A DNA stretch of 11,211 nucleotides, taken from Candidatus Cloacimonadota bacterium (GTDB lineage: Bacteria; Cloacimonadota; Cloacimonadia; Cloacimonadales; Cloacimonadaceae). The stretch covers positions 1 to 11,211 of the forward strand of contig JALNWR010000085.1 in the NCBI GenBank assembly GCA_023230795.1, read 5' to 3'. The translations under genes and the position numbers were made by a program. The notes below the pieces were generated by a model. The model had not been told where the DNA came from and ran no database searches. It was given only the letters and a program-made list of their open reading frames with translations. Positions 1 through 7,501 of the stretch are shown one piece after another. Position 1 is the first letter of the stretch, and each line of letters starts with the position of its first letter.

Positions 1-909
1 CCCAGCTCCGAACTGGTGGAATTCTTAAAGCAATTTCCCCAGCTTGATGGCGTGGCAAATGTAGAGGTAATGGATTATCTAAATGTCCCCAGCCCTTATA
101 TGAGTCCGCAGATGATGTTTGACCTGGCCAAGCTGATCGACACCAAGATTTTAGCCTATGATGGCATAGTGATCACCCATGGTACAGACACCCTGGAAGA
201 GAGCGCTTTTTTGGCAGATCTGGTGCTTACCACCCGCAAACCGGTGGTTTTTACGGCAGCCATGCGCAGCGGAGGGGATTTGGGACTGGATGGACCCCGC
301 AATATAATCGGCAGTGTACGGGTGGCCAGTCACACGGATAGCTTCGACAAAGGCGTACTGGTGGTGATGAACGACGAAATCCATACCGCCCGTGATGTAG
401 TAAAGTTTGATGCGGGAAAATTGGACGCTTTCACCAGCCCGGGCCTTGGGCCTTTGGGCATCGTGGATCCTGATCTGGTAATGTATCACCGGGAAAGCCT
501 GTACCGGGAAAACGTCTGGACACAGGCTCTGGATACCAGAGTAGATTTGATCAAGGCAGTCAGCGGCATGGATGGCCGATATATAGATTGCAGTATAGAA
601 AGCGGTAGCAGAGCTATAGTGATCGAAGCATTTGGCCGGGGGAATCTTCCCAAAGATATCATTCCATACATCCAAAAAGCCCTGGATCGTGACATCCTGG
701 TAGTGATTGCATCCCGAACCGATACCGGCAGAGTACTTCCGGAATATGGGTATAAAGGCGGAGGCAAAAATCTCAGAGACATGGGTGCTATATTGGCCGG
801 TGACCTCAAAGGCATTAAAATCCGCCTGAAATTGATGGCTCTCTTTGGTAAATATGGCGATGCCGATACCGTGCGGCGTTTTTTAACCCAAGCTCATGAA
901 ATGGAGTAA
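1..909 (+). CDS. L-asparaginase, type I family (5' end cut by the window edge)
   Basis: Hydrolyses L-asparagine to aspartate and ammonia; type I enzymes are usually cytoplasmic. The frame is open from base 1, and the GTG at 16 is internal, not the true start: family members begin about 30 residues further upstream with a TGGTI motif that carries the first catalytic threonine, which is missing here. The second active-site motif, HGTDTLEE, is at 178-201. Further family signatures follow: KPVVFT.AMR (238-270), NDEIH.ARDV (370-399), LDAF.SPGLGPLG, GRGNLP near 634, and the C-terminal GRVLPEYGY.GGG and GDLKG segments. The remaining 302 codons match the C-terminal nine tenths of a ~330-residue enzyme. 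The stop lies 3 bases before the next ATG, so the gene is probably cotranscribed with the glycosyltransferases, although no functional link is evident. The related GatD subunit of archaeal Glu-tRNA amidotransferase is less likely in a bacterium. Confidence 0.93.
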   Translation, partial: PSSELVEFLKQFPQLDGVANVEVMDYLNVPSPYMSPQMMFDLAKLIDTKILAYDGIVITHGTDTLEESAFLADLVLTTRKPVVFTAAMRSGGDLGLDGPRNIIGSVRVASHTDSFDKGVLVVMNDEIHTARDVVKFDAGKLDAFTSPGLGPLGIVDPDLVMYHRESLYRENVWTQALDTRVDLIKAVSGMDGRYIDCSIESGSRAIVIEAFGRGNLPKDIIPYIQKALDRDILVVIASRTDTGRVLPEYGYKGGGKNLRDMGAILAGDLKGIKIRLKLMALFGKYGDADTVRRFLTQAHEME

Positions 910-912
910 GAC

Positions 913-2001
913 ATGAAAATAGCATTCCTGGGACCTGCCCCACCTTTTTTGGGTGGAATTTCGCAATTTGCCAGCCATCTGGCCGATGAACTTAGCAGCA
1001 CCGGGCACGAGGTCTGCTTTTTTAATTTCAAGCATCAGTATCCTGCCTTGCTTTTTCCTGCCGGCCGTCAGGAAGATGATTCCCAGCCCAAGCACACTTC
1101 CCAAAGGGTTTTGACTCCCTATCTGCCTCATACCTGGCCCAAGACGGTTAAGGCTATCAATGCCTGGCAGCCTGATCTGCTTATTATCTCCTGGTGGGTA
1201 CCTTTTTTTGCCTTTGCCTTCGGCTATATCATCCGCCGGATCAAGTTCGGCCGCAAATTGATTTTAGCCCACAATATCGTCCCTCATGAACCCTGGCCTT
1301 TTACCCGAAGTCTACTGCGCTACGTCTTTGAACCCGCAGATAATATACTGCTGTTGAGTAAATCCTGTCTGCAAGATTTGAGGGGCTGGCTGCCAAATCG
1401 GGTGATAACAAAGTCCATCCTGGGCTTTCATCCTATTTACGAAACTCATCAGGGAAAGATCAGCAAGACCAATAACCAGCCCGGATTACTGTTTTTTGGC
1501 CTTATCAAAGAATACAAAGGCCTGGATACTTTGCTTGAGGCCATGCCCATCATCCGGCTGGCTATCCCCGATATCAATCTGCAAATAGCCGGCTCTGTGT
1601 ATGGCGATGAATCCGTCTATAGCAAACAAATCGAGCGTTTGGGACTAACAGACTGTGTGAAAACCGACTTTCGCTACATCAGCGGTGAAGAGGTAAGCGA
1701 ATATTTTCGCCAGGCCGATGTCTGCATTTTGCCCTACAAAAGCGCCACGCAAAGCGGGGTGATCGCCACAGCCTTTAGTTATGACACCCCTGTAATCGCC
1801 TCCGATGTGGGCGGTTTGAGCGAATATATAGAAGATGGCAGCACCGGACTTTTGATTCCGCCCGAGGATCCTCCGGCTCTGGCAGCGGCTGTACTGCGTT
1901 TTTACGATCAAAGACTGCTCTCCCCCATGCAGGAAGAGATTCGAGCCTATAAGAAAAGCAGTACCTGGACTGATCTGGCAAAGCTAATCCTGGACCGATG
2001 A
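913..2001 (+). CDS. GT-B fold glycosyltransferase (GT4-like)
   Basis: Probably transfers a sugar from a nucleotide-sugar donor to a surface glycan or lipid intermediate at the cytoplasmic face of the membrane; the substrate cannot be read from the sequence. The 362 residues show the two Rossmann halves of a GT-B enzyme. The N-terminal half has the glycine loop PPFLGGISQF (residues 10-20) and LAHNIVPHE (118-126). The C-terminal half has FFGLIKEYKG (194-203), IAGSVYG, a TQSG segment (279-282), and PVIASDVGGLSEYI (293-306) followed by G.TGLLIPP. Both glutamates of the usual E-x7-E signature appear to be replaced (near T279 and A287), as I recall for the 'ATQSGV' subgroup. The ATG at 913 has a GGAG six bases upstream inside the asparaginase stop region. 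The stop overlaps the next start as ATGA, which indicates translational coupling of the two transferases. Confidence 0.9.
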   Translation: MKIAFLGPAPPFLGGISQFASHLADELSSTGHEVCFFNFKHQYPALLFPAGRQEDDSQPKHTSQRVLTPYLPHTWPKTVKAINAWQPDLLIISWWVPFFAFAFGYIIRRIKFGRKLILAHNIVPHEPWPFTRSLLRYVFEPADNILLLSKSCLQDLRGWLPNRVITKSILGFHPIYETHQGKISKTNNQPGLLFFGLIKEYKGLDTLLEAMPIIRLAIPDINLQIAGSVYGDESVYSKQIERLGLTDCVKTDFRYISGEEVSEYFRQADVCILPYKSATQSGVIATAFSYDTPVIASDVGGLSEYIEDGSTGLLIPPEDPPALAAAVLRFYDQRLLSPMQEEIRAYKKSSTWTDLAKLILDR

Positions 2002-3224
2002 AGATTCTCTTGATCACTTACTACTTCCCCCCTTGTGGAGGAGCGCCTGTGCAGCGTTGGCTGCGCTTTCTGCCGCATTTGCTCAGACGCGGACATCAGA
2101 TCACCGTAGTTACATCCACAGGCGGAGACTATCCATTTATAGATGAAAGCCTTTGTGAGAAGATTCCTCCTGAAGTCAGGGTAATCCGTGTTCCTGCTCT
2201 GAAGATGGCAGGAATCTGGCAAAAACTCACAAGGTCTGGCAGCGATATGCCTTATGGCAAGCTGCCGGCACAGCCTAAGGGACTGAGCCAGATATTGGTC
2301 TGGTTACGGCTGAATCTGATCATTCCCGATCTCAGAGTGTTTTGGAATCCCAAAGCTATGCGCGCCTGCTTTGCTGAGCTTAGCCAAAAACCTTATGATA
2401 CCATCATTACTACCGGGCCACCGCATAGTACTCACCTGATCGGCCTCAAGCTGGCAGCAAGGCATAATCTGAAGTGGTTTGCAGACTTTCGCGATCCTTT
2501 CAGCCAGATTCACTACCTCAAGCTCAATCCTCCCTGCCGGCTCAGTCTGGCTATATACAAATATCTGGAAAATGAGGTGGTCAGCAGTGCGAACTGCAAT
2601 CTGGTAGTCTCTGAGGCAATAGCAGATGCTCTGCCCGCAGGCCGCAAGCTCGTGGTCAATAATGGATACGATCCCCAGGACTTTGCAGGCATAGAATACT
2701 CTCCTGCCGAGTCCATGCGGATCAAGTATATCGGCCAGTTTACCCAAGGGCAGGATATCGGCTTGATTGCGGATTTATGTTCCCGGCTGAGCAGGCCATA
2801 TACTCTCAGCTTGATCGGCAGTAAAATAGGGGAAAAAGAAGCTGAGCAGCTTAGGGCTAAAACTGCTGATAAATTAAACATAGTGCCTTTTGTGTCTCAC
2901 GCCAGAGCTGTGCAGGAAATGGTGCAAAGCGAGCTTTTGCTGCTAATCGTGAACGACTATGAGGGCAATCACGGCATGCTTACCACCAAGCTCTTTGAAT
3001 ATCTGGCTTCCCGCACCCCGATATTATGTTTTTCAAGTGATGATACTGCCGCAGCCCGGATTATAGGGCAAAGCGAGGCCGGTAAAAGCTTTGACTATCA
3101 GCAAATATTTGAGGCTGCTGTCTGGGTGGATCAGCTGGTTATCGGCAGTAGAATGCAGGGAAACATATTTGCTTATAGCGTTGAACATCAGATAGATAAG
3201 CTGGATACAGCCCTACGATCCTAA
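1998..3224 (+). CDS. GT-B fold glycosyltransferase (family 4/1-like)
   Basis: A second predicted glycosyltransferase, likely acting in the same glycan pathway as its partner upstream because the genes overlap by four bases (ATGA). The 408-residue product begins with YYFPPCGGAPVQRW (8-21), a start typical of a transferase group common in Bacteroidetes. It contains WFADFRDPF (160-168), where family members carry ADFRDPW. The donor-binding C-terminal half has RIKYIGQF (241-248) and TKLFEYLASRTPIL (330-343). The last segment plays the role of the usual E-x7-E region, with only its second glutamate (E334) evident. No signal peptide or membrane span is visible, so a peripheral cytoplasmic enzyme is expected. 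No terminator follows; 67 bases separate it from rpsT, and these contain a new promoter. Donor and acceptor are unknown. Confidence 0.9.
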   Translation: MKILLITYYFPPCGGAPVQRWLRFLPHLLRRGHQITVVTSTGGDYPFIDESLCEKIPPEVRVIRVPALKMAGIWQKLTRSGSDMPYGKLPAQPKGLSQILVWLRLNLIIPDLRVFWNPKAMRACFAELSQKPYDTIITTGPPHSTHLIGLKLAARHNLKWFADFRDPFSQIHYLKLNPPCRLSLAIYKYLENEVVSSANCNLVVSEAIADALPAGRKLVVNNGYDPQDFAGIEYSPAESMRIKYIGQFTQGQDIGLIADLCSRLSRPYTLSLIGSKIGEKEAEQLRAKTADKLNIVPFVSHARAVQEMVQSELLLLIVNDYEGNHGMLTTKLFEYLASRTPILCFSSDDTAAARIIGQSEAGKSFDYQQIFEAAVWVDQLVIGSRMQGNIFAYSVEHQIDKLDTALRS

Positions 3225-3232
3225 ATATTTGT

Positions 3233-3260
3233 TTGACAAGATCAGCCCCTTAGATATTGT
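3233..3260 (+). promoter_or_regulatory. Sigma-70-type promoter for rpsT-mtgA-DUF2851
   Basis: A perfect TTGACA (-35) lies at 3233-3238. A TATTGT (-10, four of six consensus bases) follows at 3255-3260 after a 16-base spacer. The predicted start of transcription is near 3267, about 25 bases before the rpsT ATG. It lies just after the upstream operon ends, which fits independent expression of the ribosomal protein gene. The boxes were read by eye, and the TSS is inferred. Confidence 0.6.
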
Positions 3261-3300
3261 GGCATAAATACTAAGCAATGAAGAGGAAAACATGCCACAA
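3257..3300 (+). repeat. 9-bp inverted repeat bracketing the rpsT start
   Basis: TTGTGGCAT at 3257-3265 is the exact reverse complement of ATGCCACAA at 3292-3300, which begins with the rpsT start codon. The 26-base loop holds the ribosome binding site AGAGGAAAA (3282-3290). In RNA read through from the upstream operon this could pair and hide the start codon. RNA started at the predicted rpsT promoter would lack the left arm. A chance match of this length somewhere in the window is not improbable. Confidence 0.45.
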
Positions 3301-3543
3301 CACAAATCCCCGCTCAAACGCATGGGCACAGACAAGAAAAGGTCTGCCCGCAATAATTATGTAAAACGCACTATCAGAACCCTTACCAAAGAGCTTCAAC
3401 AAAATCCTGAGAATGTGGATGCCAAGCTCAATGAGCTCTACTCCCAATTAGATAAAGCCGCCAAAAAAGGTGTGATTCACCAACGCACCGCTTCCCGCAG
3501 AAAAGCCCGTTTGGCTGCCTTCGTAAACAAAATGGAGAAATAA
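3292..3543 (+). CDS. rpsT: 30S ribosomal protein S20
   Basis: Primary 16S rRNA-binding protein of the small ribosomal subunit. The 83-residue length and very basic composition match bS20. The sequence shows the family's pattern of two long basic helices: an N-terminal block rich in lysine and arginine with S-A-R-N-N and K-R-T-I-R-T (about residues 18-30), then a variable turn, then D-K-A-A-K-K-G-V-I-H (54-63) and the near C-terminal T-A-S-R-R-K-A-R-L (66-74). The ATG is preceded by AGAGGAAAAC, a good ribosome binding site. It has its own predicted promoter and is followed after 26 bases by mtgA with no terminator between. In E. coli S20 represses its own translation; the inverted repeat over this start codon makes translational control conceivable here but does not show it. 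Confidence 0.97.
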   Translation: MPQHKSPLKRMGTDKKRSARNNYVKRTIRTLTKELQQNPENVDAKLNELYSQLDKAAKKGVIHQRTASRRKARLAAFVNKMEK

Positions 3544-3569
3544 AACTCTAACAAAATCCAGAAGGATGC

Positions 3570-4256
3570 GTGGCTAAAAGGAAAAAGCAGAAACGCCGAA
3601 ATATCCTGATCAGGATTTTGCGGGTTCTGCTATTTATCCATCTTTGGTTTTGGGGGATTGTGGCCGGGCTGTGCATAGTTTACAGCTTTGTCAATCCCCC
3701 TGTCACTCCCCTCATGATCCAGCGCTATACCGTGAAGGGTCATCCCATCTACAAACGCGAATATATCAAACTGAAAAAGATTCCCAAGCAGACTCAAAGT
3801 ATGCTGATCGCTTTGGAAGATGGCAATTACTACTCACACTTTGGCTTTGAATGGAAAATGGTGAGAGAGGCTTATGCCAAAAACAAAAAGGCAGGCAAAA
3901 TCCGCTTTGGCGGCTCCACGCTGAGCAATCAGCTTGCCCGCAGCCTGTTTCTGACCACAGACCGCAATTACCTGCGCAAGTATCTGGAAGTGCAGGTAAC
4001 CGTGATCATGGAAATCATCATGAGCAAGAAGCGCATGCTGGAGCTGTATTTTAACTATGTGGAATGGGGCAAGGGAGTATATGGCATCGAAACCGCTGCC
4101 ATGGCCTATTACGGAAGCAGCACTGCCAATTTAAACAAAATGCAAAGCATGTGCATGCTGAGCATACTGACAAACCCGATCAAATATACCCCGCATACCT
4201 GGGCAAAATCTGCTTCGGCCAGAGAACGGATGCGCTTTTTGCAACGATATTTCTGA
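3570..4256 (+). CDS. mtgA: Monofunctional peptidoglycan glycosyltransferase
   Basis: Polymerises lipid II into glycan strands on the outer face of the inner membrane; family GT51 without a transpeptidase domain. The 228-residue product has a basic N-terminus (residues 1-10), one hydrophobic span (about 18-41) and the GT51 domain. Motif 1 is LEDGNYYSHFGF (82-93) with E83 the likely catalytic base. Motif 2 is GGSTLSNQLAR (114-124), with asparagine where many members have glutamine. Motifs 3 to 5 lie in KYLEVQV..., MLELYFNYVEWGKGVYGIE (156-174) and TNPIKYTP (201-208). The start is a GTG at 3570, chosen because the ATG four bases upstream hits a stop after three codons and the membrane span needs this N-terminus. 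AAGGA sits 3 bases upstream, rather close. The TGA shares a base with the next ATG. Confidence 0.93.
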   Translation: MAKRKKQKRRNILIRILRVLLFIHLWFWGIVAGLCIVYSFVNPPVTPLMIQRYTVKGHPIYKREYIKLKKIPKQTQSMLIALEDGNYYSHFGFEWKMVREAYAKNKKAGKIRFGGSTLSNQLARSLFLTTDRNYLRKYLEVQVTVIMEIIMSKKRMLELYFNYVEWGKGVYGIETAAMAYYGSSTANLNKMQSMCMLSILTNPIKYTPHTWAKSASARERMRFLQRYF

Positions 4257-5530
4257 TGGAAGAGAAATTCCTCTATCACATCTGGGATGAAGGACACCTG
4301 CAAGCTGAACTAAGCACTGCTACCAGGCTTCCTGTCAGGATCGTTTATCAAGGACAGTACAATACTGCCCGGGGTCCGGATTTTAAGAACGCCATCATAG
4401 AAATCGCAGGAGAAACCAAGCGGGGGGACGTCGAAATTCACATCAAGACTTCAGATTGGCAAGCGCATAGCCATCAGGAAGATGCCTATTTCAATCAAGT
4501 AATCCTGCATGTGGTTTTGCAGCACAATTCCAGCTATCCTTATACCATCCTGGAAGATGGCTCCCCAGTGGAAATCCTGAGCCTGGAAGAGCAGCTCAGT
4601 GAAGACATCCAAAAACTTCTGGCACAGCAAGATGAGAATGCAAAACCTGCGGTGTATTGCGATCTGCTTTCCGCTATCGATTCCAGCCATCTACAAGCCA
4701 TTTTACATAACGCCGGAATGCGCAGATTCGCAGGGAAACTCAAACGTTTCAATACCGCACTAAGCCTCAGCAGCTTTGATCAGATCTTCTATGAAGGCAT
4801 CTTTGAAGCTTTGGGCTATAACAAAAACAAGCTCAATACCCTCTGTCTGGCCCAAAGCCTGCCTCTTAAAATCCTGGCGGAATACAAAGCAGAAGGGATG
4901 AACAAGCTCCAGCTTTGTGCCATCTACCTTTGCGCCTCAGGTCTGCTCAAAAAGAAAAGCGCTATGATCGATGAAAATATGGTCACAGATTTGTGGCGGG
5001 AATATGAAGCTCAGCCCTGGCAGGGACAGAAGATCGATATCGATTGGCAGCTTTTTCGCATCCGCCCCCAAAATCATCCGGTGAAAAGATTGATCTATAT
5101 CAGTGATCTGATCTGGGAGCATCTTGATGGGGACCTGCTCAAGACTTTTATATCCGCCACGGAGTCACAGAAGAACCTGTATAAAGCCTTTTGCAGTATA
5201 TGGACGGCTCGCTCGCTTTATCCGAATCTGAAACCACAAACCCTGGGAAAAAGCGTACAAAACAATATCTATCTGAACATATTCCTGCCTGTGATGGCGC
5301 TGTGGCATCAGAAAATGTCTTCAAACGCAGAGTCTATATATCAAGCCTACACGGACTTCCGCCCGCTGCAGGGAAACTATGTCACCCGCTTTATGGAACG
5401 CTATCTGAATCCCTCACAGATCAAGCTGGCAAGTAGCCGGGCCATCTACCAACAAGGCCTGATGGATATCTATCACCGCTTTTGCAATTGGCATTACTGC
5501 TCCGAGTGTTTGAAGAGGGCCAAGGACTGA
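4256..5530 (+). CDS. DUF2851 family protein of unknown function
   Basis: A 424-residue conserved protein without an assigned function. I place it in DUF2851 from several segments: YHIWDEGHL (7-15), GQYNTARGPDFKNAII (33-48), RGDVEIHIKTSDWQAHSH (56-73), YFNQVILHVV (78-87), and further on IRPQNHPVKRL (269-279). The C-terminus has QGLMDIYHRFC followed by C-x2-C (C410, C415, C418), possibly metal-binding. The PDF...VEIH arrangement recalls a PD-(D/E)xK nuclease core, with histidine at the usual lysine position; this is only a resemblance. No signal peptide or membrane span is seen. The ATG at 4256 is preferred over in-frame upstream starts because those lie inside mtgA and add residues that read as mtgA shadow. 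One-base overlap with mtgA implies translational coupling. Confidence 0.88.
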   Translation: MEEKFLYHIWDEGHLQAELSTATRLPVRIVYQGQYNTARGPDFKNAIIEIAGETKRGDVEIHIKTSDWQAHSHQEDAYFNQVILHVVLQHNSSYPYTILEDGSPVEILSLEEQLSEDIQKLLAQQDENAKPAVYCDLLSAIDSSHLQAILHNAGMRRFAGKLKRFNTALSLSSFDQIFYEGIFEALGYNKNKLNTLCLAQSLPLKILAEYKAEGMNKLQLCAIYLCASGLLKKKSAMIDENMVTDLWREYEAQPWQGQKIDIDWQLFRIRPQNHPVKRLIYISDLIWEHLDGDLLKTFISATESQKNLYKAFCSIWTARSLYPNLKPQTLGKSVQNNIYLNIFLPVMALWHQKMSSNAESIYQAYTDFRPLQGNYVTRFMERYLNPSQIKLASSRAIYQQGLMDIYHRFCNWHYCSECLKRAKD

Positions 5531-5532
5531 GA

Positions 5533-5550
5533 ATCCGGCTTAATCCGGAT
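5533..5550. other. Small inverted repeat at the convergent gene junction
   Basis: ATCCGG (5533-5538) and CCGGAT (5545-5550) are perfect complements separated by six bases. They sit between the DUF2851 stop and the rnhB stop; the rnhB stop codon lies in the loop and arm. No run of thymines follows on either strand, so this is at best a weak or factor-assisted bidirectional terminator. Confidence 0.3.
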
Positions 5551-6133
5551 AAAGCCTGAAGCTCCGGCGATGCTCTTTACACGCACCAAAACAGCATAAA
5601 GCTTCGTAATGCCGCTGGGTACCATATCCCTTATGTGCATCAAAACCGTATTCTGGATATAGATCATCCAGCGCTTCCATCAGCCTGTCCCTGTGCACTT
5701 TGGCCAAGATGGAAGCCGCCGCGATGCAAGCATGGATTTGATCTCCTTTGATCACGGCCCAACCAGGTATATCCTCGGGCAGGTCCCTGCCATCCACCAA
5801 GGCCTTCTCAGCCTTATCCTCCAAAGACCAATAGGCCATACTAAAGCCCACAAGAGTGGCCTGACGGATATTCATCTCATCGATAATGGATGCATTGACC
5901 TCGACGATCTTGCAAGCTACTGCATTTTGGATGATGCTGTCATACAGGATGTCCCGCTTTCTGGCGGAAAGCCGCTTGGAATCGTCCAACCCAGGAATGG
6001 GGTCAGTATAGTCCAGGATCACCGCTGCGATCACCACCGGCCCTGCCAAAGCTCCTCTTCCTGCTTCGTCTATACCCATCACGCTGTTCAGCTTGTGCTC
6101 CTGCAGCAATGTGAGATCACTTTGATAATTCAT
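5540..6133 (-). CDS. rnhB: Ribonuclease HII
   Basis: Cleaves the RNA strand of RNA/DNA hybrids and starts removal of ribonucleotides misincorporated into DNA. The 197-residue product is of normal family length. Key motifs are GIDEAGRGALAGPVV (20-34) with catalytic D22 and E23, LDDSKRLS (49-56), VDG (113-115) with D114, AAASILAKVHRDR (138-150) with D149, and F.AHKGYGT..H (164-175) followed by HRRSF (188-192). All four acidic catalytic residues are present. The ATG at 6133 lies inside the 3' end of the methyltransferase gene (17-base overlap), and only a purine stretch precedes it, so translation is probably coupled to the upstream gene. It is the last gene of the pyrE unit and converges on the DUF2851 gene with a 9-base gap. 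Confidence 0.96.
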   Translation of the reverse strand: MNYQSDLTLLQEHKLNSVMGIDEAGRGALAGPVVIAAVILDYTDPIPGLDDSKRLSARKRDILYDSIIQNAVACKIVEVNASIIDEMNIRQATLVGFSMAYWSLEDKAEKALVDGRDLPEDIPGWAVIKGDQIHACIAAASILAKVHRDRLMEALDDLYPEYGFDAHKGYGTQRHYEALCCFGACKEHRRSFRLYPD

Positions 6134-7499
6134 CTTTTTTCAGGATAAAGAAAAGCCGGTAATGGCGATGATCGATACCGGAGAGTTTTTTGGGATAGAA
6201 GTTTGTTTTGTTATTTGTGCTGTGGATTGCTTTGAGCTGCAGCGGGGAATCCTGGATGATCTCTACCAATTCCTGCACCAGATAGACTCGCTGGCGGTGC
6301 TCTTCTTCCTGCAGACTGTAGCTTGCACCCCAGCGTTTGAAAAGGCTAAGCCGGGAGTTTTGCCGCCTCTGCCCCATCTCGTAAAAAGACTGGTGCACCA
6401 GGCCTGAATCTTGCTCCTTCACCCATTGACAGCTATCAAAGAAATTCTCCATGCTGTTCAGTAAAGTAGAGATATCAAAGATAAAAAGCCCGTCTTCAGC
6501 CAAAGCCAAAGCCACTTCAGTCAGGCAAGTGCTGATTTGAGAAAGATTGCTCAGATAATTCATACTATCAAAGAGACAGAGAATGAGATCGTAATCCCTG
6601 CCGGGAATGGGATCGGTGAGTGAGGCTTGATACAGATTTGGCTTCAGCTCTTTTTTCCAGGCATTTTCCAGCATCTGACAGGAGATATCACAGGCATCGA
6701 CTTGGGCGCCTGCTTGCACAAAGCGGCAGGCGACATTGGCAGTACCGCAGGCCAATTCTAGCACCTTTTTGCATTTGTGCCGGGAGTAACTTTTGTGCCA
6801 ATTGGTCAGAAGACTGTACCATAGATCATAATCCACATGCGCCATATAGCTATCATAGCGATCGGCAAAAAAGGCGTAAGAACCGTGGCCATCCTGCAGA
6901 CAGATCTGTGCGGTCATATAAGGTAATCTCTTTAGGTCTGTGATCTGACCACAGAGTTTTTCAGCAAAGTAAAAGGCTGTGCGAAAGGCATCTGCCCGAT
7001 AGCGCCAAAGCTCTGCTCCCAAGCAAAGATGATAGCTCTTGCTCTCCAGAATAAAGTGCATAAAGGCCTGCGGAGCGGAGCTCAAAACCGCATTCACCAG
7101 CTCTTTCCCAGAACAAATCAATAGCTTCTGGGATGAGGGCGCATCATAAAACTCACTCATATAATCAAGGCTGTGAAAGCAATCATCAACCAGGAATTCT
7201 GCGGCCTTTTGATCTGAGGATAACAGGTATAAAGTGTGGTTGCGAAGAAGCTCACCCAGTACAGCAGGGACAGAATTCGGCAGATATACTATGCCAAAAT
7301 ACCGGCATATATGCAAACGGGCACGTTCACCCCATAGCGCTTTGGCCAGGGCAAAATCCGGACATACGTTTAGCTGGCCGGCCGCAAGCTCTTCGGCTTG
7401 GTACTCAGAGACAAGCTGCCAGCTACTGAAGTTTTGCAGAGGATAGAATCTCAGTACTTTCGCATTTACCGCATCCTCAAAGAGCAGCTTCAGCTTCAT
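6117..7499 (-). CDS. Composite protein: uncharacterised N-terminal region plus SAM-dependent methyltransferase
   Basis: The C-terminal half (about residues 205-460) is a class I SAM-dependent methyltransferase: FFADRYDSYM (210-219) and DYDLWYSLL, then motif I VLELACGTANVACRF (246-260), the acidic residue of motif II in CDIS (D271), IPGRDYDLILCLFDSMNYL (298-316) with the DSxNYL signature of YqeM-like members, and GLFIFDISTL (337-346). The target is unknown. The N-terminal ~200 residues are unusual for this family. The opening MKLKLLFEDA and a later LLRNHTLYLL faintly resemble GlmU-type sugar nucleotidyltransferase domains, without a visible nucleotide-binding loop, so I do not assign them. The ATG follows the pyrE stop by two bases with no clear ribosome binding site, suggesting coupled translation. 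The 3' end overlaps rnhB by 17 bases. Confidence 0.8.
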   Translation of the reverse strand: MKLKLLFEDAVNAKVLRFYPLQNFSSWQLVSEYQAEELAAGQLNVCPDFALAKALWGERARLHICRYFGIVYLPNSVPAVLGELLRNHTLYLLSSDQKAAEFLVDDCFHSLDYMSEFYDAPSSQKLLICSGKELVNAVLSSAPQAFMHFILESKSYHLCLGAELWRYRADAFRTAFYFAEKLCGQITDLKRLPYMTAQICLQDGHGSYAFFADRYDSYMAHVDYDLWYSLLTNWHKSYSRHKCKKVLELACGTANVACRFVQAGAQVDACDISCQMLENAWKKELKPNLYQASLTDPIPGRDYDLILCLFDSMNYLSNLSQISTCLTEVALALAEDGLFIFDISTLLNSMENFFDSCQWVKEQDSGLVHQSFYEMGQRRQNSRLSLFKRWGASYSLQEEEHRQRVYLVQELVEIIQDSPLQLKAIHSTNNKTNFYPKKLSGIDHRHYRLFFILKKDELSK

Positions 7500-7501
7500 C
7501 G

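Noticed and set aside
4064..4255. Extension of the DUF2851 frame 64 codons upstream of ATG 4256.
   Set aside because: It lies wholly inside the mtgA coding region in another frame; family members begin near MEEKFLYHIW, and the ATG overlapping the mtgA stop is a natural coupled start.
5533..5550. Reading the junction hairpin as a true bidirectional rho-independent terminator.
   Set aside because: The stem is only six base pairs and neither strand has a U run after it.
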